From Actinomycetota bacterium (lineage in GTDB: Bacteria > Actinomycetota > Actinomycetes > Actinomycetales > Microbacteriaceae), in assembly GCA_016870695.1 (NCBI GenBank), contig VGAV01000050.1, forward strand, positions 1 to 10,669: a stretch of 10,669 bases of DNA, given 5' to 3'. The notes beneath the pieces are model-generated. The model searched no databases. It saw only the letters and a program-made list of their open reading frames with translations, and was not told where the DNA came from. Of this stretch, positions 1 to 6,004 are shown piece by piece; the stretch's first letter is position 1, and each line of letters starts with the position of its first letter. Made by a program: the position numbers and the translations under genes.

Positions 1-1293
1 CCACCACGGCGCCCCGCGCAGCGCCCCGCGGGCAGGGGCGGCCGCGAACCCGCGCGTCGGGCGCCGCGTCCACCACATCCCGTAGCCGAGCGCGACGAGC
101 GCGGCGATGCCGATCGCCAGGGCGAACAGCACGAGCTGGTTCGCCAGCCCGAACATCGTCCCCATATGCAGGTCGACGCCCCACCGGGACAGCTTGGCCA
201 GCAGCGGGAAGTCGGCGAAGTCCACCCGGTCGGTGACCTCCATCGTCGATCCGTCGATCGCCACGGCATCCACCTCCGTCGGGAAGCTGCGCTGGATCTC
301 CTGCACGACCCACGCCCGGCCGGGCTCGGCCGGCGGACGGATCTCGACCTGACCGGTGTTCACGTTGATCCGCTGCGCGATCGCGAGCACGGCGTCGAAC
401 GTCGCCGGGTTGGCCGCTCCGGTGGGCGCCGTCGCGGCCCCGCCGTGGTGCGCGTGGTCTCCCCCCGTGGATGCCGCCCCGTCGAGCGTCGTCGTCAGCG
501 ACGGCGTGCCCTCGCCGACCGCGGTCCGCAGCTGCGACACGTTCGCCCCGGCGAACGTCGACCACGTGATCCCGGTCGCGGAGAGGAACAGCGCGCCGAG
601 CACGACCCACACGCCGATCGAGGCATGCCAGCCGAACGCCCGGCGGTAGCCGCGGAGACCCCGGCGCGGGGCGAGGAGGTCCCGCCGGGCACGGCGGCTC
701 CGACGGAACCGCACGATCCAGAGACCGAGACCGGCGAGCGCGACGATTCCGAGCCAGGATGCCGCCAGCTCGCTGTACCAGCGGCCGGCCTCGGCGAGGT
801 GCAGCGACCGGTGCAGGTCGCTGATCCACGTGCGCACGGGCAGCGCGCCGCTCGTGCCGTACGCGGTGAGCTCGCCGCGGATCTCCGCGGTCCCGGGGTC
901 GACGAAGACCGCCCGCGTCTTGCTCTCGCCGAGGCTCGGGTCGGCGAACATCACGCGCGTGGTCTCGCCGCGTGCGGGCGCCGGACGCACCGCCACCGGG
1001 GAGGCGCCGTCGCCGACGTACTCCTCCGCCGCGGTGATCTGGTCGGCCAGGGGCAGCGCCGCCAGCGTGGACCCGGCCGTGAGCTCGTGCGCGTACAGGG
1101 CGCGCTCGATCTGCGGCGTCACCGCGTACAGCGCTCCGCTCACCGCCGCCACGAGGATGAACGGCCCGATGAGCACTCCCGCGAAGAAGTGCAGCCTCCG
1201 CAGCAGCGCGGCGAACCACCCCCGGCGGCGCGGCGGAGCGGATGCCGCCCGGTCCGGCTCCGCGGCCTCGGCCCGCTCGATCACGTCGGTCAT
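1..1293 (-). CDS. PepSY-domain membrane protein (3' end beyond window)
   Basis: The frame is open from ATG at 1293 to the left edge (431 codons, no stop), so the C-terminus is missing. The protein has the layout of PepSY-associated transmembrane (PepSY_TM) proteins. A basic N-terminus precedes TM1 around residues 35-58, starting RRLHFFAGVLIGPF with H35 in the typical position. An extracytoplasmic domain follows with the WISDLHRSLHL signature, then TM2 (SWLGIVALAGLGLWIV) and TM3 (ASIGVWVVLGALFLSATGITW region). A second extracytoplasmic domain contains a histidine-rich DHAHH loop near residue 280, followed by TM4 (NQLVLFALAIGIAALVALGYG). Members of this family are often found with iron, siderophore or redox genes; the substrate is unknown. 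The ATG overlaps the peroxidase stop as ATGA (1290-1293), so this is the last visible gene of the copC chain. Family assignment is firm; a role in electron transfer or metal handling for the peroxidase module is inference. Confidence 0.9.
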   Translation of the reverse strand, partial: MTDVIERAEAAEPDRAASAPPRRRGWFAALLRRLHFFAGVLIGPFILVAAVSGALYAVTPQIERALYAHELTAGSTLAALPLADQITAAEEYVGDGASPVAVRPAPARGETTRVMFADPSLGESKTRAVFVDPGTAEIRGELTAYGTSGALPVRTWISDLHRSLHLAEAGRWYSELAASWLGIVALAGLGLWIVRFRRSRRARRDLLAPRRGLRGYRRAFGWHASIGVWVVLGALFLSATGITWSTFAGANVSQLRTAVGEGTPSLTTTLDGAASTGGDHAHHGGAATAPTGAANPATFDAVLAIAQRINVNTGQVEIRPPAEPGRAWVVQEIQRSFPTEVDAVAIDGSTMEVTDRVDFADFPLLAKLSRWGVDLHMGTMFGLANQLVLFALAIGIAALVALGYGMWWTRRPTRGFAAAPARGALRGAPWW

Positions 1294-2495
1294 GTCAGGA
1301 TCCCTTCTCCGATGAAGCCGTTCTCCGCGCATCCCGGCGGCAGGGCGAAGACCGCCGAACCGATGGGGGTCGTCCATTCGTTCAGCAGGTCGAGCTCGTC
1401 GAGGCGCCGCTGGATGGGGACGAACTGACGGTCGATGTCGGCCTGGAACGAGACGAACAGCAGGCCGGCATCCGAGACCAGGCCCGCCGGCGGCGTCTGG
1501 TCGTAGTTGTAGCCGCGGCGGAAGATCCGCTGCGACGGGTCGTCCGGCCGGGACCGGCGCAAGTGCGAGAACTCCGCGATGACGGGAAAGCCGAGCGCGT
1601 CCTTCGCGTGGAAGTCCGGCTCGTCGAACTCGTCCGTCCCGGTCAGGGGCGCGCCCGTCGCCTGGGTCCGGCCGACCGCCTGGTCGCGGCCCGGACGGTC
1701 CAGGTGGTCCCACTTGTCCAGGTCCATCGCGATGCGGCGGACGACCATGCCGGTCCCGCCGGCGAGCCAGCCGTCGCGCGCCCACACGACCTCGTCGAAG
1801 TCGCGGGTGCCGGGCACGGGGTTGGCGGTGCCGTCGACCTGACCGAAGAGGTTGCGCATGGTGGTCCCCGGCCGGACGGTGCCGTGCGCCCGCCGGAACC
1901 CCTGCTGCACCCACCGCGGGGAGGCGAAGGCGCGCGCGTCCTTCAGCAGCATCCGGGTGGCGTGGGCGACGGTGACCGGGTCGTCTGCGGCGATCTGCAG
2001 CAGCAGGTCGCCGTCGCCGTACTCGGGGCGCAGGCGGTCGATCGCGAACGCGGGGAGCGGCCGCAGCCAGTCCGGTGCCGTCGCCCCTGCCCGGGCGACC
2101 AGGCCCGGCCCGAAGCCGAACGTCACCGTCAGCCGGGCCGGGGCGACGGCCAGCTCCGGCTCCGTGTCGGCGAGCGCCCCCTCCCCGCGCGACAGCCGGA
2201 CGGCGTCGTCGGTGAGGGTCCGCAGCAGACGCCGGAGGCCGTCCCGGTCCACGTCGGCGGCCAGGTCCAGCGCCACGAGGGTCGCGTGCGCCTGCGCGTC
2301 GGTGTCGATGCCGGCCTGGTGGGCGCCGTGGAACGGCACGACGACGTCTCCGTTCAGGGGCGTCGAGGCCGCGGCATCCGTCCCCCGGGCCGAGACGGCC
2401 GCGTCGAGGCCGACGGCGGCCACCGCCCCCGCCCCGGCGACCGCGCCGCCGAGCAGGAACTGGCGCCGGGTGGCGCCGGCGGACCGCGGTCTCAC
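1290..2495 (-). CDS. Dyp-type haem peroxidase with Tat signal
   Basis: The 401-residue product is a dye-decolourising (DyP) peroxidase, which uses b-type haem and H2O2 to oxidise aromatic or other substrates; EfeB is a close relative. The N-terminus carries a twin-arginine signal, T9-R-R-Q-F-L, then a hydrophobic Ala/Gly stretch, so the folded haem protein is exported by Tat. Visible hallmarks are the GxxDG motif GQVDG at 218-222 (distal Asp D221), the proximal haem ligand H311 in FSHLRRSRP, the distal Arg in FRRGYNY (about 326-327), and the terminal block GLLFVSFQADIDRQFVPIQ. Length is normal for the exported class. I chose GTG at 2495 because it overlaps the upstream stop as GTGA, has a GAGGG-type ribosome site about 10 bases away, and places the Tat motif correctly; the frame extends further upstream only as antisense-like sequence. 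In Streptomyces a DyP (DtpA) is matured alongside copper chaperones, which fits the neighbours here. The physiological substrate cannot be read from sequence. Confidence 0.95.
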   Translation of the reverse strand: MRPRSAGATRRQFLLGGAVAGAGAVAAVGLDAAVSARGTDAAASTPLNGDVVVPFHGAHQAGIDTDAQAHATLVALDLAADVDRDGLRRLLRTLTDDAVRLSRGEGALADTEPELAVAPARLTVTFGFGPGLVARAGATAPDWLRPLPAFAIDRLRPEYGDGDLLLQIAADDPVTVAHATRMLLKDARAFASPRWVQQGFRRAHGTVRPGTTMRNLFGQVDGTANPVPGTRDFDEVVWARDGWLAGGTGMVVRRIAMDLDKWDHLDRPGRDQAVGRTQATGAPLTGTDEFDEPDFHAKDALGFPVIAEFSHLRRSRPDDPSQRIFRRGYNYDQTPPAGLVSDAGLLFVSFQADIDRQFVPIQRRLDELDLLNEWTTPIGSAVFALPPGCAENGFIGEGILT

Positions 2496-3007
2496 TTGTC
2501 GCCGCCCTCGTACGTCTCGTTCGCTCCCGCGAACTCCTTGACGGGGGCCGTGATCTCGGCGGTCGAGTCGTCGGAGAAGGTCAGCGTGATGGCGACCTCC
2601 TCGCCGGCGAGCAGCGGCGCGGTGGCGCCCATGATCATGAGGTGGTCGGCCCCGGGGGCGAGCTCGCGGGTGCTGTGCGCCGGGATGGTGAACCCGCCCT
2701 CCACCTCCCGCATCACGCTCTGGCCGGACTCGTTCTGCACCGTCTCGTGCAGCTCGATCATCGACGCGGCGGGACTGGTGGCCGAGACGACGGTGATGTC
2801 GTTGTCGCCGTCGTTGACGAGCTCGCCGAACGCGGCCGTCATCTCGTCGGCCGGGGCGGCCTTGACCCACGCGTCGGTCGCGTGGAAGTCGGCTGCCTCG
2901 GGAACGGGCGTGCTGGACGCCTCTCCGCCGGCGCACCCGGACAGGGCGAGCGCGGCGACGACGGAGACGGCGGAGAGGACACGGACGGACGGGGTGCGCA
3001 GAGACAT
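2492..3007 (-). CDS. PCuAC-family copper chaperone lipoprotein
   Basis: This 171-residue product is a PCuAC (DUF461) periplasmic/extracytoplasmic copper(I) chaperone. A lipoprotein signal ends in the lipobox ALSGC, with C25 as the lipidated cysteine. The copper ligands are visible as H87, M99, H122 and M124 in IELHETV, SVMREVEGG and DHLMIM. This matches the family signature H-x10-M-x21-H-x-M with one extra residue in each spacer by my count. The C-terminal part is the usual beta-rich segment (EEVAITLTFSDDS). An in-frame GTG at 3025 overlaps the copC stop (GTGA). I prefer ATG at 3007 because an AAAGG ribosome site lies 10 bases upstream and the shorter form gives a standard lipoprotein N-terminus; the longer form adds MKGPLP. 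Family members deliver Cu(I) to Cu-A sites of cytochrome oxidase or other copper proteins. Here the neighbours suggest service to a CopC/DyP envelope module (inference). Confidence 0.92.
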   Translation of the reverse strand: MSLRTPSVRVLSAVSVVAALALSGCAGGEASSTPVPEAADFHATDAWVKAAPADEMTAAFGELVNDGDNDITVVSATSPAASMIELHETVQNESGQSVMREVEGGFTIPAHSTRELAPGADHLMIMGATAPLLAGEEVAITLTFSDDSTAEITAPVKEFAGANETYEGGDK

Positions 3008-3021
3008 GGGGAGAGGACCTT

Positions 3022-3576
3022 TCACGAGCGGCGTCCGCGCGCGGCGCGGCGGACGAGGAGGATGACGAGGAACGCGACGACGGCGACGACGGCACCGGCG
3101 GCACCGACGAAGACCGGACGGGGGATGCCGCCGGCTTCAGCGGGAACGGACGCGGCGTCGTCGGCGGCGGCGGTGGGGCTCGACGCGGTCCGTTCGAGGG
3201 GGGCGCCGTCCCCGACCGTGAACGGGATGAGGCCGGAGATGGGGTGCCCGTCACTGGAGACGACGCGCCAGCGCACCTCGTAGCCCGCGTCGGGCATGCC
3301 TTCCTGCAGCGGGACGGAGACGACACCGGATGCCACGACGGGATCCCCCGCGACCCAGTCGGTGCCGTCGCCGTCGGCGACGACCACCTCCGCGCCCATG
3401 TCGAGCACGTCGGCGGAGTAGGTCAGGGTGATCTCCTCGGGTGGGGAGGGCAGGTTCTCACCCGCGACGGGTGAGCTGGACAGGAGTTCGTCATGGGCGG
3501 ATGCCGGGGCGGCGGACGTCAGGACGACGACGACGGCCACGGCCATCCCGCCCAGGAGGGGACGGAGACGGTACAT
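3022..3576 (-). CDS. copC: CopC-family copper-binding protein, membrane-tethered
   Basis: This 184-residue exported protein is of the CopC/PcoC family. A Sec signal peptide runs to ASA|H, so cleavage would leave H28 as the N-terminal residue, the first ligand of the classical Cu(II) site. D109 and H111 in SSDGHPISG supply the others (mature positions about 1, 82 and 84). The Met-rich Cu(I) site of some CopC proteins is not evident (only M60 and M94 in the domain), suggesting a Cu(II)-only type. After an Ala/Pro/Thr-rich linker (about 123-152) a C-terminal transmembrane helix (PVFVGAAGAVVAVVAFLVILLV) and basic tail anchor the domain to the outer face of the membrane. No CopD partner is adjacent; instead the chain continues into PCuAC, DyP and PepSY genes. 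The ribosome site is weak (GAAAG about 9 bases upstream). It is the first gene of the chain, so the promoter should lie in the preceding 343-base gap. Confidence 0.94.
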   Translation of the reverse strand: MYRLRPLLGGMAVAVVVVLTSAAPASAHDELLSSSPVAGENLPSPPEEITLTYSADVLDMGAEVVVADGDGTDWVAGDPVVASGVVSVPLQEGMPDAGYEVRWRVVSSDGHPISGLIPFTVGDGAPLERTASSPTAAADDAASVPAEAGGIPRPVFVGAAGAVVAVVAFLVILLVRRAARGRRS

Positions 3577-3677
3577 GGGTTTCGCTTTCGGAAGGGGTCA
3601 CCCGGGGCCGCTCGTCGTCCGACCCGGAGGGCCGGCGGAGCGGACGCGCGGCGGCACGGGGACGGTCGACGGGACGG

Positions 3678-3694
3678 GACCGCGTCGAGCGGTC
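3678..3694. promoter_or_regulatory. Inverted repeat GACCGC-N5-GCGGTC, candidate operator
   Basis: The six-base arms are perfect with a five-base centre (GTCGA), about 100 bases before the copC start. The arms share the CGGTC core with the dyad at 3738-3751. Size and spacing suit a dimeric regulator, but no regulator gene is adjacent and GC-rich chance dyads are common. Confidence 0.3.
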
Positions 3695-3731
3695 GCCGGT
3701 CCGCACACCACGTCACGCGTGCGCGATCGTG

Positions 3732-3756
3732 CCGCGAACGGTCAGGACCGTCGCGG
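3732..3756. promoter_or_regulatory. Long dyad/hairpin upstream of copC
   Basis: The inner arms ACGGTC (3738-3743) and GACCGT (3746-3751) are perfectly complementary around AG. The outer arms CCGCG (3732-3736) and CGCGG (3752-3756) extend the stem past one unpaired A at 3737. No T-tract follows on either strand, so it is not a textbook intrinsic terminator. It could be an operator for copC or an RNA hairpin in the leader or at the end of the upstream transcript. Confidence 0.35.
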
Positions 3757-3894
3757 ACGCGGGCGGACGAGGCCGGCGCGCCGCGCCGGCGGGTGAGGAA
3801 GAAGGGGATGCGACGGAGGCACGTCGGCGAGGGATCTCCACGGTCGTGCCGCCCGGGGGACGTCGGTCCGCGGGGGGACGGACGAGCCCGCTCG

Positions 3895-3918
3895 GACGCG
3901 CGTCAGCGGGCGCGCGTC
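3895..3918 (-). terminator. Hairpin just after the membrane-protein stop
   Basis: The arms GACGCGCG (3895-3902) and CGCGCGTC (3911-3918) form a perfect eight-pair stem with an eight-base loop, starting one base after the TGA of the upstream minus-strand gene. No U-tract follows. An alternative stem GCCCGCT (3886-3892) with AGCGGGC (3905-3911) overlaps it, so only one can form at a time. A terminator or 3'-end stabiliser is plausible but weakly supported. Confidence 0.3.
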
Positions 3919-3919
3919 G

Positions 3920-4519
3920 TCAGTGCGCGAGCGCGGGCGGACCGCGGCGGTCCGCGGTGTCGGCCAACAGCACCGCGACGGGACGCAGCGGAGCGACCAC
4001 GTCGGCGAGGACGCGACGGGCCGGGGCGGGTCCGAACGGCACGGTGACGCGCACGCGGGCGCGGAGCCAGGCGACGGCGCGCACGGCGAGGACGCGCAGC
4101 AGCGCGAGAGTGCGCTCACCCCGGTGCAGGGCGAGAGCGGTCACCGCGGCGGCGACGGCGTGGCCGAGGAGCATGGCGGCATCCATCGGTCCGCTCGCGA
4201 CCACCGGGCCCGTCGACACGTCCGCGACGCCGTGGACGTGACCGGCGGCGGCGTCGAACCTGCCGAGGACGAAGAGGGTGTGGAAGAGCACCTGGCTCGC
4301 GACGACCGCGAGCGAGAGACGCCACAGCGAGAGGCGGCGGCGGGCGAGGGCGCTGCACGCGACGAACGACAAGGCGAGGGGCACGGCGATGCCGACCCAG
4401 CCCGGCATCTCGCCGCCGGCCGTGACGTGCGAGAGCAGGGCGACGAAGGTGGCGACGGCGGCCGCGACGGCACCGCGAGCGACGCTCGTGACCCGGGCCT
4501 GTCGTCGCATGCGGTCCAT
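3920..4519 (-). CDS. Histidine-bearing integral membrane protein, unrecognised
   Basis: I cannot name a family for this 199-residue protein. It has about four hydrophobic segments: 16-30 (AVAAAVATFVALL), 41-58 (WVGIAVPLALSFVACSAL), 67-86 (SLAVVASQVLFHTLFVLG) and 113-131 (DAAMLLGHAVAAAVTALAL). A basic cytoplasmic-type linker and tail follow. Histidines sit at helix ends and in the third loop: H31 (LSHVTAGG), H80 (LFHTLF), H94 and H96 (GHVHG), H120 (LLGHAV), H132 (LHRGE). This pattern resembles small membrane proteins I associate with copper gene clusters in actinobacteria, but that is recall without a database check. Same strand as copC, 343 bases upstream, so possibly the same regulon rather than the same transcript. 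Two starts are possible: ATG 4519 (MDRM, used here) or ATG 4510 (MRRQ), the latter with a CACAAT hexamer seven bases before it. No clear ribosome site precedes either. Confidence 0.75.
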   Translation of the reverse strand: MDRMRRQARVTSVARGAVAAAVATFVALLSHVTAGGEMPGWVGIAVPLALSFVACSALARRRLSLWRLSLAVVASQVLFHTLFVLGRFDAAAGHVHGVADVSTGPVVASGPMDAAMLLGHAVAAAVTALALHRGERTLALLRVLAVRAVAWLRARVRVTVPFGPAPARRVLADVVAPLRPVAVLLADTADRRGPPALAH

Positions 4520-4570
4520 TGTGTCAGTCCCGGGCCGGGTTCGCCGCGCGTCGGGCGCCGCGCCCGCCCC

Positions 4571-4576
4571 TAGGGT
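4571..4576 (+). promoter_or_regulatory. -10 element TAGGGT for a leaderless transcript
   Basis: TAGGGT matches the actinobacterial TAnnnT -10 pattern and ends six bases before ATG 4583, so transcription would begin at or within a base of the start codon. No ribosome site is present in the six bases between, which agrees with a leaderless mRNA. No good -35 is visible. The same geometry recurs before the GH15 gene. Confidence 0.6.
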
Positions 4577-4582
4577 GGGCTC

Positions 4583-5587
4583 ATGAATCGACCTCGCGCC
4601 GTCGTCGCCGGAGCCAGCGGATTCGTCGGACGCGCGGTCGTCGAGGCCTTCCGCGCCGACGGGTACGACGTCGACACCATCGGGCGGTCCGGACCGGTGC
4701 CCTGGTCCGACCCCGCCGCGGTCGCCCGCACGGTCGACGGTGCGGACGTCCTCGTCAACCTCGCCGGCAAGATCGTCGCCTGCCGCTACACCGACGCCGC
4801 CCGCGACGAGATCCTCCGCTCGCGCGTGGACACCACGCGGGCGCTGCACGACGCCGTCCGCACCGCGGAGCATCCGCCCCGCGTGTGGATGAACGCCTCC
4901 ACGGCCACGATCTACCGCCACGAGACCGAGCGTCCGAACGACGAACGGGACGGCATCCTGGGTTCCGGTTTCTCGGTCGACGTCGCGACGAGCTGGGAGC
5001 GCGCGTTCTTCGCCGGCGACCTGCCGGGCACCCGCCGCGTCGCGCTGCGCATGGCGATCGTCGTCGGGGACGGCCCGGCGACGCGCATGCTGCTCGCTCT
5101 CGCGAGGACCGGCCTCGGTGGGCCGCAGTTCGACGGCTGGTGGTTCCCGCACCGCCGCTATCGCGGCATCGGCGCCCACCCGTCGGGCCCGGTGCGGGCG
5201 CCCTGGCATCGGACCCGCGGCCGGCAGAGGTTCAGCTGGATCCACATCGACGACGTCGTGGCATCCGTCCGCTTCCTCCGCGATCGCGACGACATCTCCG
5301 GTCCGGTCAACCTCGCCGCGCCCGAGCCCGTCGACAACCGGACGCTCATGCGCGAGCTGCGCCGGGCGGTCGGGATGCCGGTGGGCCTTCCCGCCGGACG
5401 GTTCATGCTGGAGCCGGCGCTGGCCGTGCTGGGCGCCGAGCCCGAGATGGTGCTGAAGAGCCGCTGGGTCGTGCCCGGTGTTCTGCAGGAGGCGGGGTTC
5501 GCATTCCGCTATCCGCGTCTCGGACCCGCGTTGGACGCCGTCGTCGCCGCGCGCCGCCCCCGCCTGCGCGACCTGTTCTCGATCTGA
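4583..5587 (+). CDS. TIGR01777-family NAD(P)-dependent epimerase
   Basis: The 334-residue product is an extended SDR/epimerase of the TIGR01777 (YfcH/SDR39U1-like) family. The N-terminal Rossmann motif GASGFVG is at residues 10-16, DVLVNLAG follows at about 54-61, and the family block NASTATIY supplies the likely active-site Tyr (the classical YxxxK is not obvious). The diagnostic RFSWIHIDD is near residue 215-223. A C-terminal DUF1731-type domain starts around PEPVDNRTLMREL and continues through AEPEMVLKSRWVVPGVLQEAG. Length is slightly above the usual 290-310 residues, with an HRRYRGIGAHPSGP insert region that I think is typical of actinobacterial members. The substrate is unknown; the family is named for sequence similarity to sugar-nucleotide epimerases. 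The ATG is fixed by the leaderless -10 six bases upstream. It diverges from the membrane-protein gene with 63 bases between, so the two share a promoter region. Confidence 0.93.
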   Translation: MNRPRAVVAGASGFVGRAVVEAFRADGYDVDTIGRSGPVPWSDPAAVARTVDGADVLVNLAGKIVACRYTDAARDEILRSRVDTTRALHDAVRTAEHPPRVWMNASTATIYRHETERPNDERDGILGSGFSVDVATSWERAFFAGDLPGTRRVALRMAIVVGDGPATRMLLALARTGLGGPQFDGWWFPHRRYRGIGAHPSGPVRAPWHRTRGRQRFSWIHIDDVVASVRFLRDRDDISGPVNLAAPEPVDNRTLMRELRRAVGMPVGLPAGRFMLEPALAVLGAEPEMVLKSRWVVPGVLQEAGFAFRYPRLGPALDAVVAARRPRLRDLFSI

Positions 5588-5661
5588 CCCGGCCGCGGGC
5601 TGCCTCGCCGCTCCCCTGCCGCCTCGTGTCAAGGCCTCGCTCCCGGAGGGGCCGCCGGGTC

Positions 5662-5667
5662 TACCGT
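5662..5667 (+). promoter_or_regulatory. Possible -10 TACCGT before the small His-rich gene
   Basis: TACCGT fits TAnnnT and would give a leader of about 20 bases containing the strong ribosome site. No convincing -35 is seen, and read-through from the epimerase gene, which ends 107 bases before the small gene's start, is also possible. Confidence 0.3.
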
Positions 5668-5683
5668 CGGAGCAGGACACACC

Positions 5684-5690
5684 GGGAGGT
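5684..5690 (+). promoter_or_regulatory. Ribosome binding site GGGAGGT
   Basis: This is the best Shine-Dalgarno sequence in the window. It stands four bases (CAGC) before ATG 5695 and fixes the start of the small repeat protein. Its strength is good evidence that this short, low-complexity frame is really translated. Confidence 0.75.
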
Positions 5691-5694
5691 CAGC

Positions 5695-6000
5695 ATGGAC
5701 CATTACGAAGCCGACGGGCACGGAAGCCACGACGCACACGAGCACGCGCACGAGACGGGCGCGCACGGCACCGGACCGGATGAGGGCGCCTACACGGACG
5801 TCGAGCGCCCCGACGGGACCCGGGATCACGGCACCTCCGACCTCGCCGGCGAGTACGTCGACCGTGAGAACGCCGACGGCAGCGCCTCGCGTCCGCGCAC
5901 GGACGAGCCGGGCGCCTACACCGACGTCGAGCTGCCCTCCGGCGACGAGGTCCGCGAGGACGTCGGCGACCCGGGCGAGTACACCGACCGCGACCGCTGA
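5695..6000 (+). CDS. Small acidic His-rich protein with 21-residue repeats
   Basis: This 101-residue protein has no signal peptide, no membrane segment and no cysteine; I do not recognise a named family. The first 24 residues hold seven histidines (H3, H9, H12, H15, H17, H19, H24), a possible divalent-metal-binding segment. The rest consists of four copies of a G-[AE]-Y-[TV]-D unit starting at residues 31, 52, 73 and 94, exactly 21 apart. GAYTDVE (31, 73) alternates with GEYVDRE/GEYTDRD (52, 94). The protein is strongly acidic and should be soluble and probably disordered. A strong GGGAGGT ribosome site supports translation. The stop codon sits in the palindrome TGACGCGTCA shared with the stop of the convergent regulator. 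Function unknown; a stress-associated hydrophilic or metal-buffering protein is speculation. Confidence 0.8.
   Translation: MDHYEADGHGSHDAHEHAHETGAHGTGPDEGAYTDVERPDGTRDHGTSDLAGEYVDRENADGSASRPRTDEPGAYTDVELPSGDEVREDVGDPGEYTDRDR
5785..5997 (+). repeat. Four coding repeats at a 63-base period
   Basis: Units begin at 5785, 5848, 5911 and 5974. Units 1 and 3 are near-identical at DNA level over the first 18 or so bases (GGCGCCTACAC, then G or C, then GACGTCGAG), while units 2 and 4 form a second type. The 126-base spacing of the similar pairs suggests duplication of a two-unit block followed by divergence. Confidence 0.7.
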
Positions 6001-6004
6001 CGCG

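Larger units (their letters stand above)
3577..3919. other. 343-base non-coding stretch upstream of copC
   Basis: No convincing gene lies here on either strand; the open frames have Arg/Pro/Ser-rich shadow composition and no recognisable motif. The stretch should hold the copC promoter (minus strand) and the end of the upstream membrane-protein transcript. I see no clear -10/-35 pair. It does contain several dyads: GACCGC-5-GCGGTC (3678-3694), CACGCGTG (3714-3721), a long hairpin centred on 3744-3745, a 9-base-arm inverted repeat with a one-base centre at 3772-3790, CACG-GT-CGTG (around 3840), and overlapping hairpins at 3886-3918. Several share the half-site CGGTC/GACCG. Confidence 0.6.

Noticed and set aside
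166..1428. 420-codon plus-strand open frame opposite the PepSY gene
   Set aside because: The minus strand encodes an obvious PepSY membrane protein that is open through the left edge; the plus frame has shadow composition.
1242..3065. 607-codon plus-strand open frame across the peroxidase and chaperone genes
   Set aside because: It lies opposite genes with recognisable motifs, is Arg/Gly/Pro-rich, and has no domain or ribosome site that fits.
3742..4119. 125-codon minus-strand frame in and beside the copC upstream gap
   Set aside because: Cys/Pro/Arg/Ser-rich shadow composition, overlaps the end of the membrane-protein gene out of frame, and has no signal peptide or motif.
5785..5997. Non-coding tandem repeat or regulatory array
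   Set aside because: The 63-base period keeps frame and the variation preserves Gly-x-Tyr-x-Asp, so it is a coding repeat.
4519..6000. 493-codon plus-strand frame spanning the epimerase gene and ending in the small His-rich gene
   Set aside because: Only the last 101 codons from 5695, with a strong ribosome site, look real. The part over the epimerase is an out-of-frame Arg-rich translation, so I do not propose a fusion.
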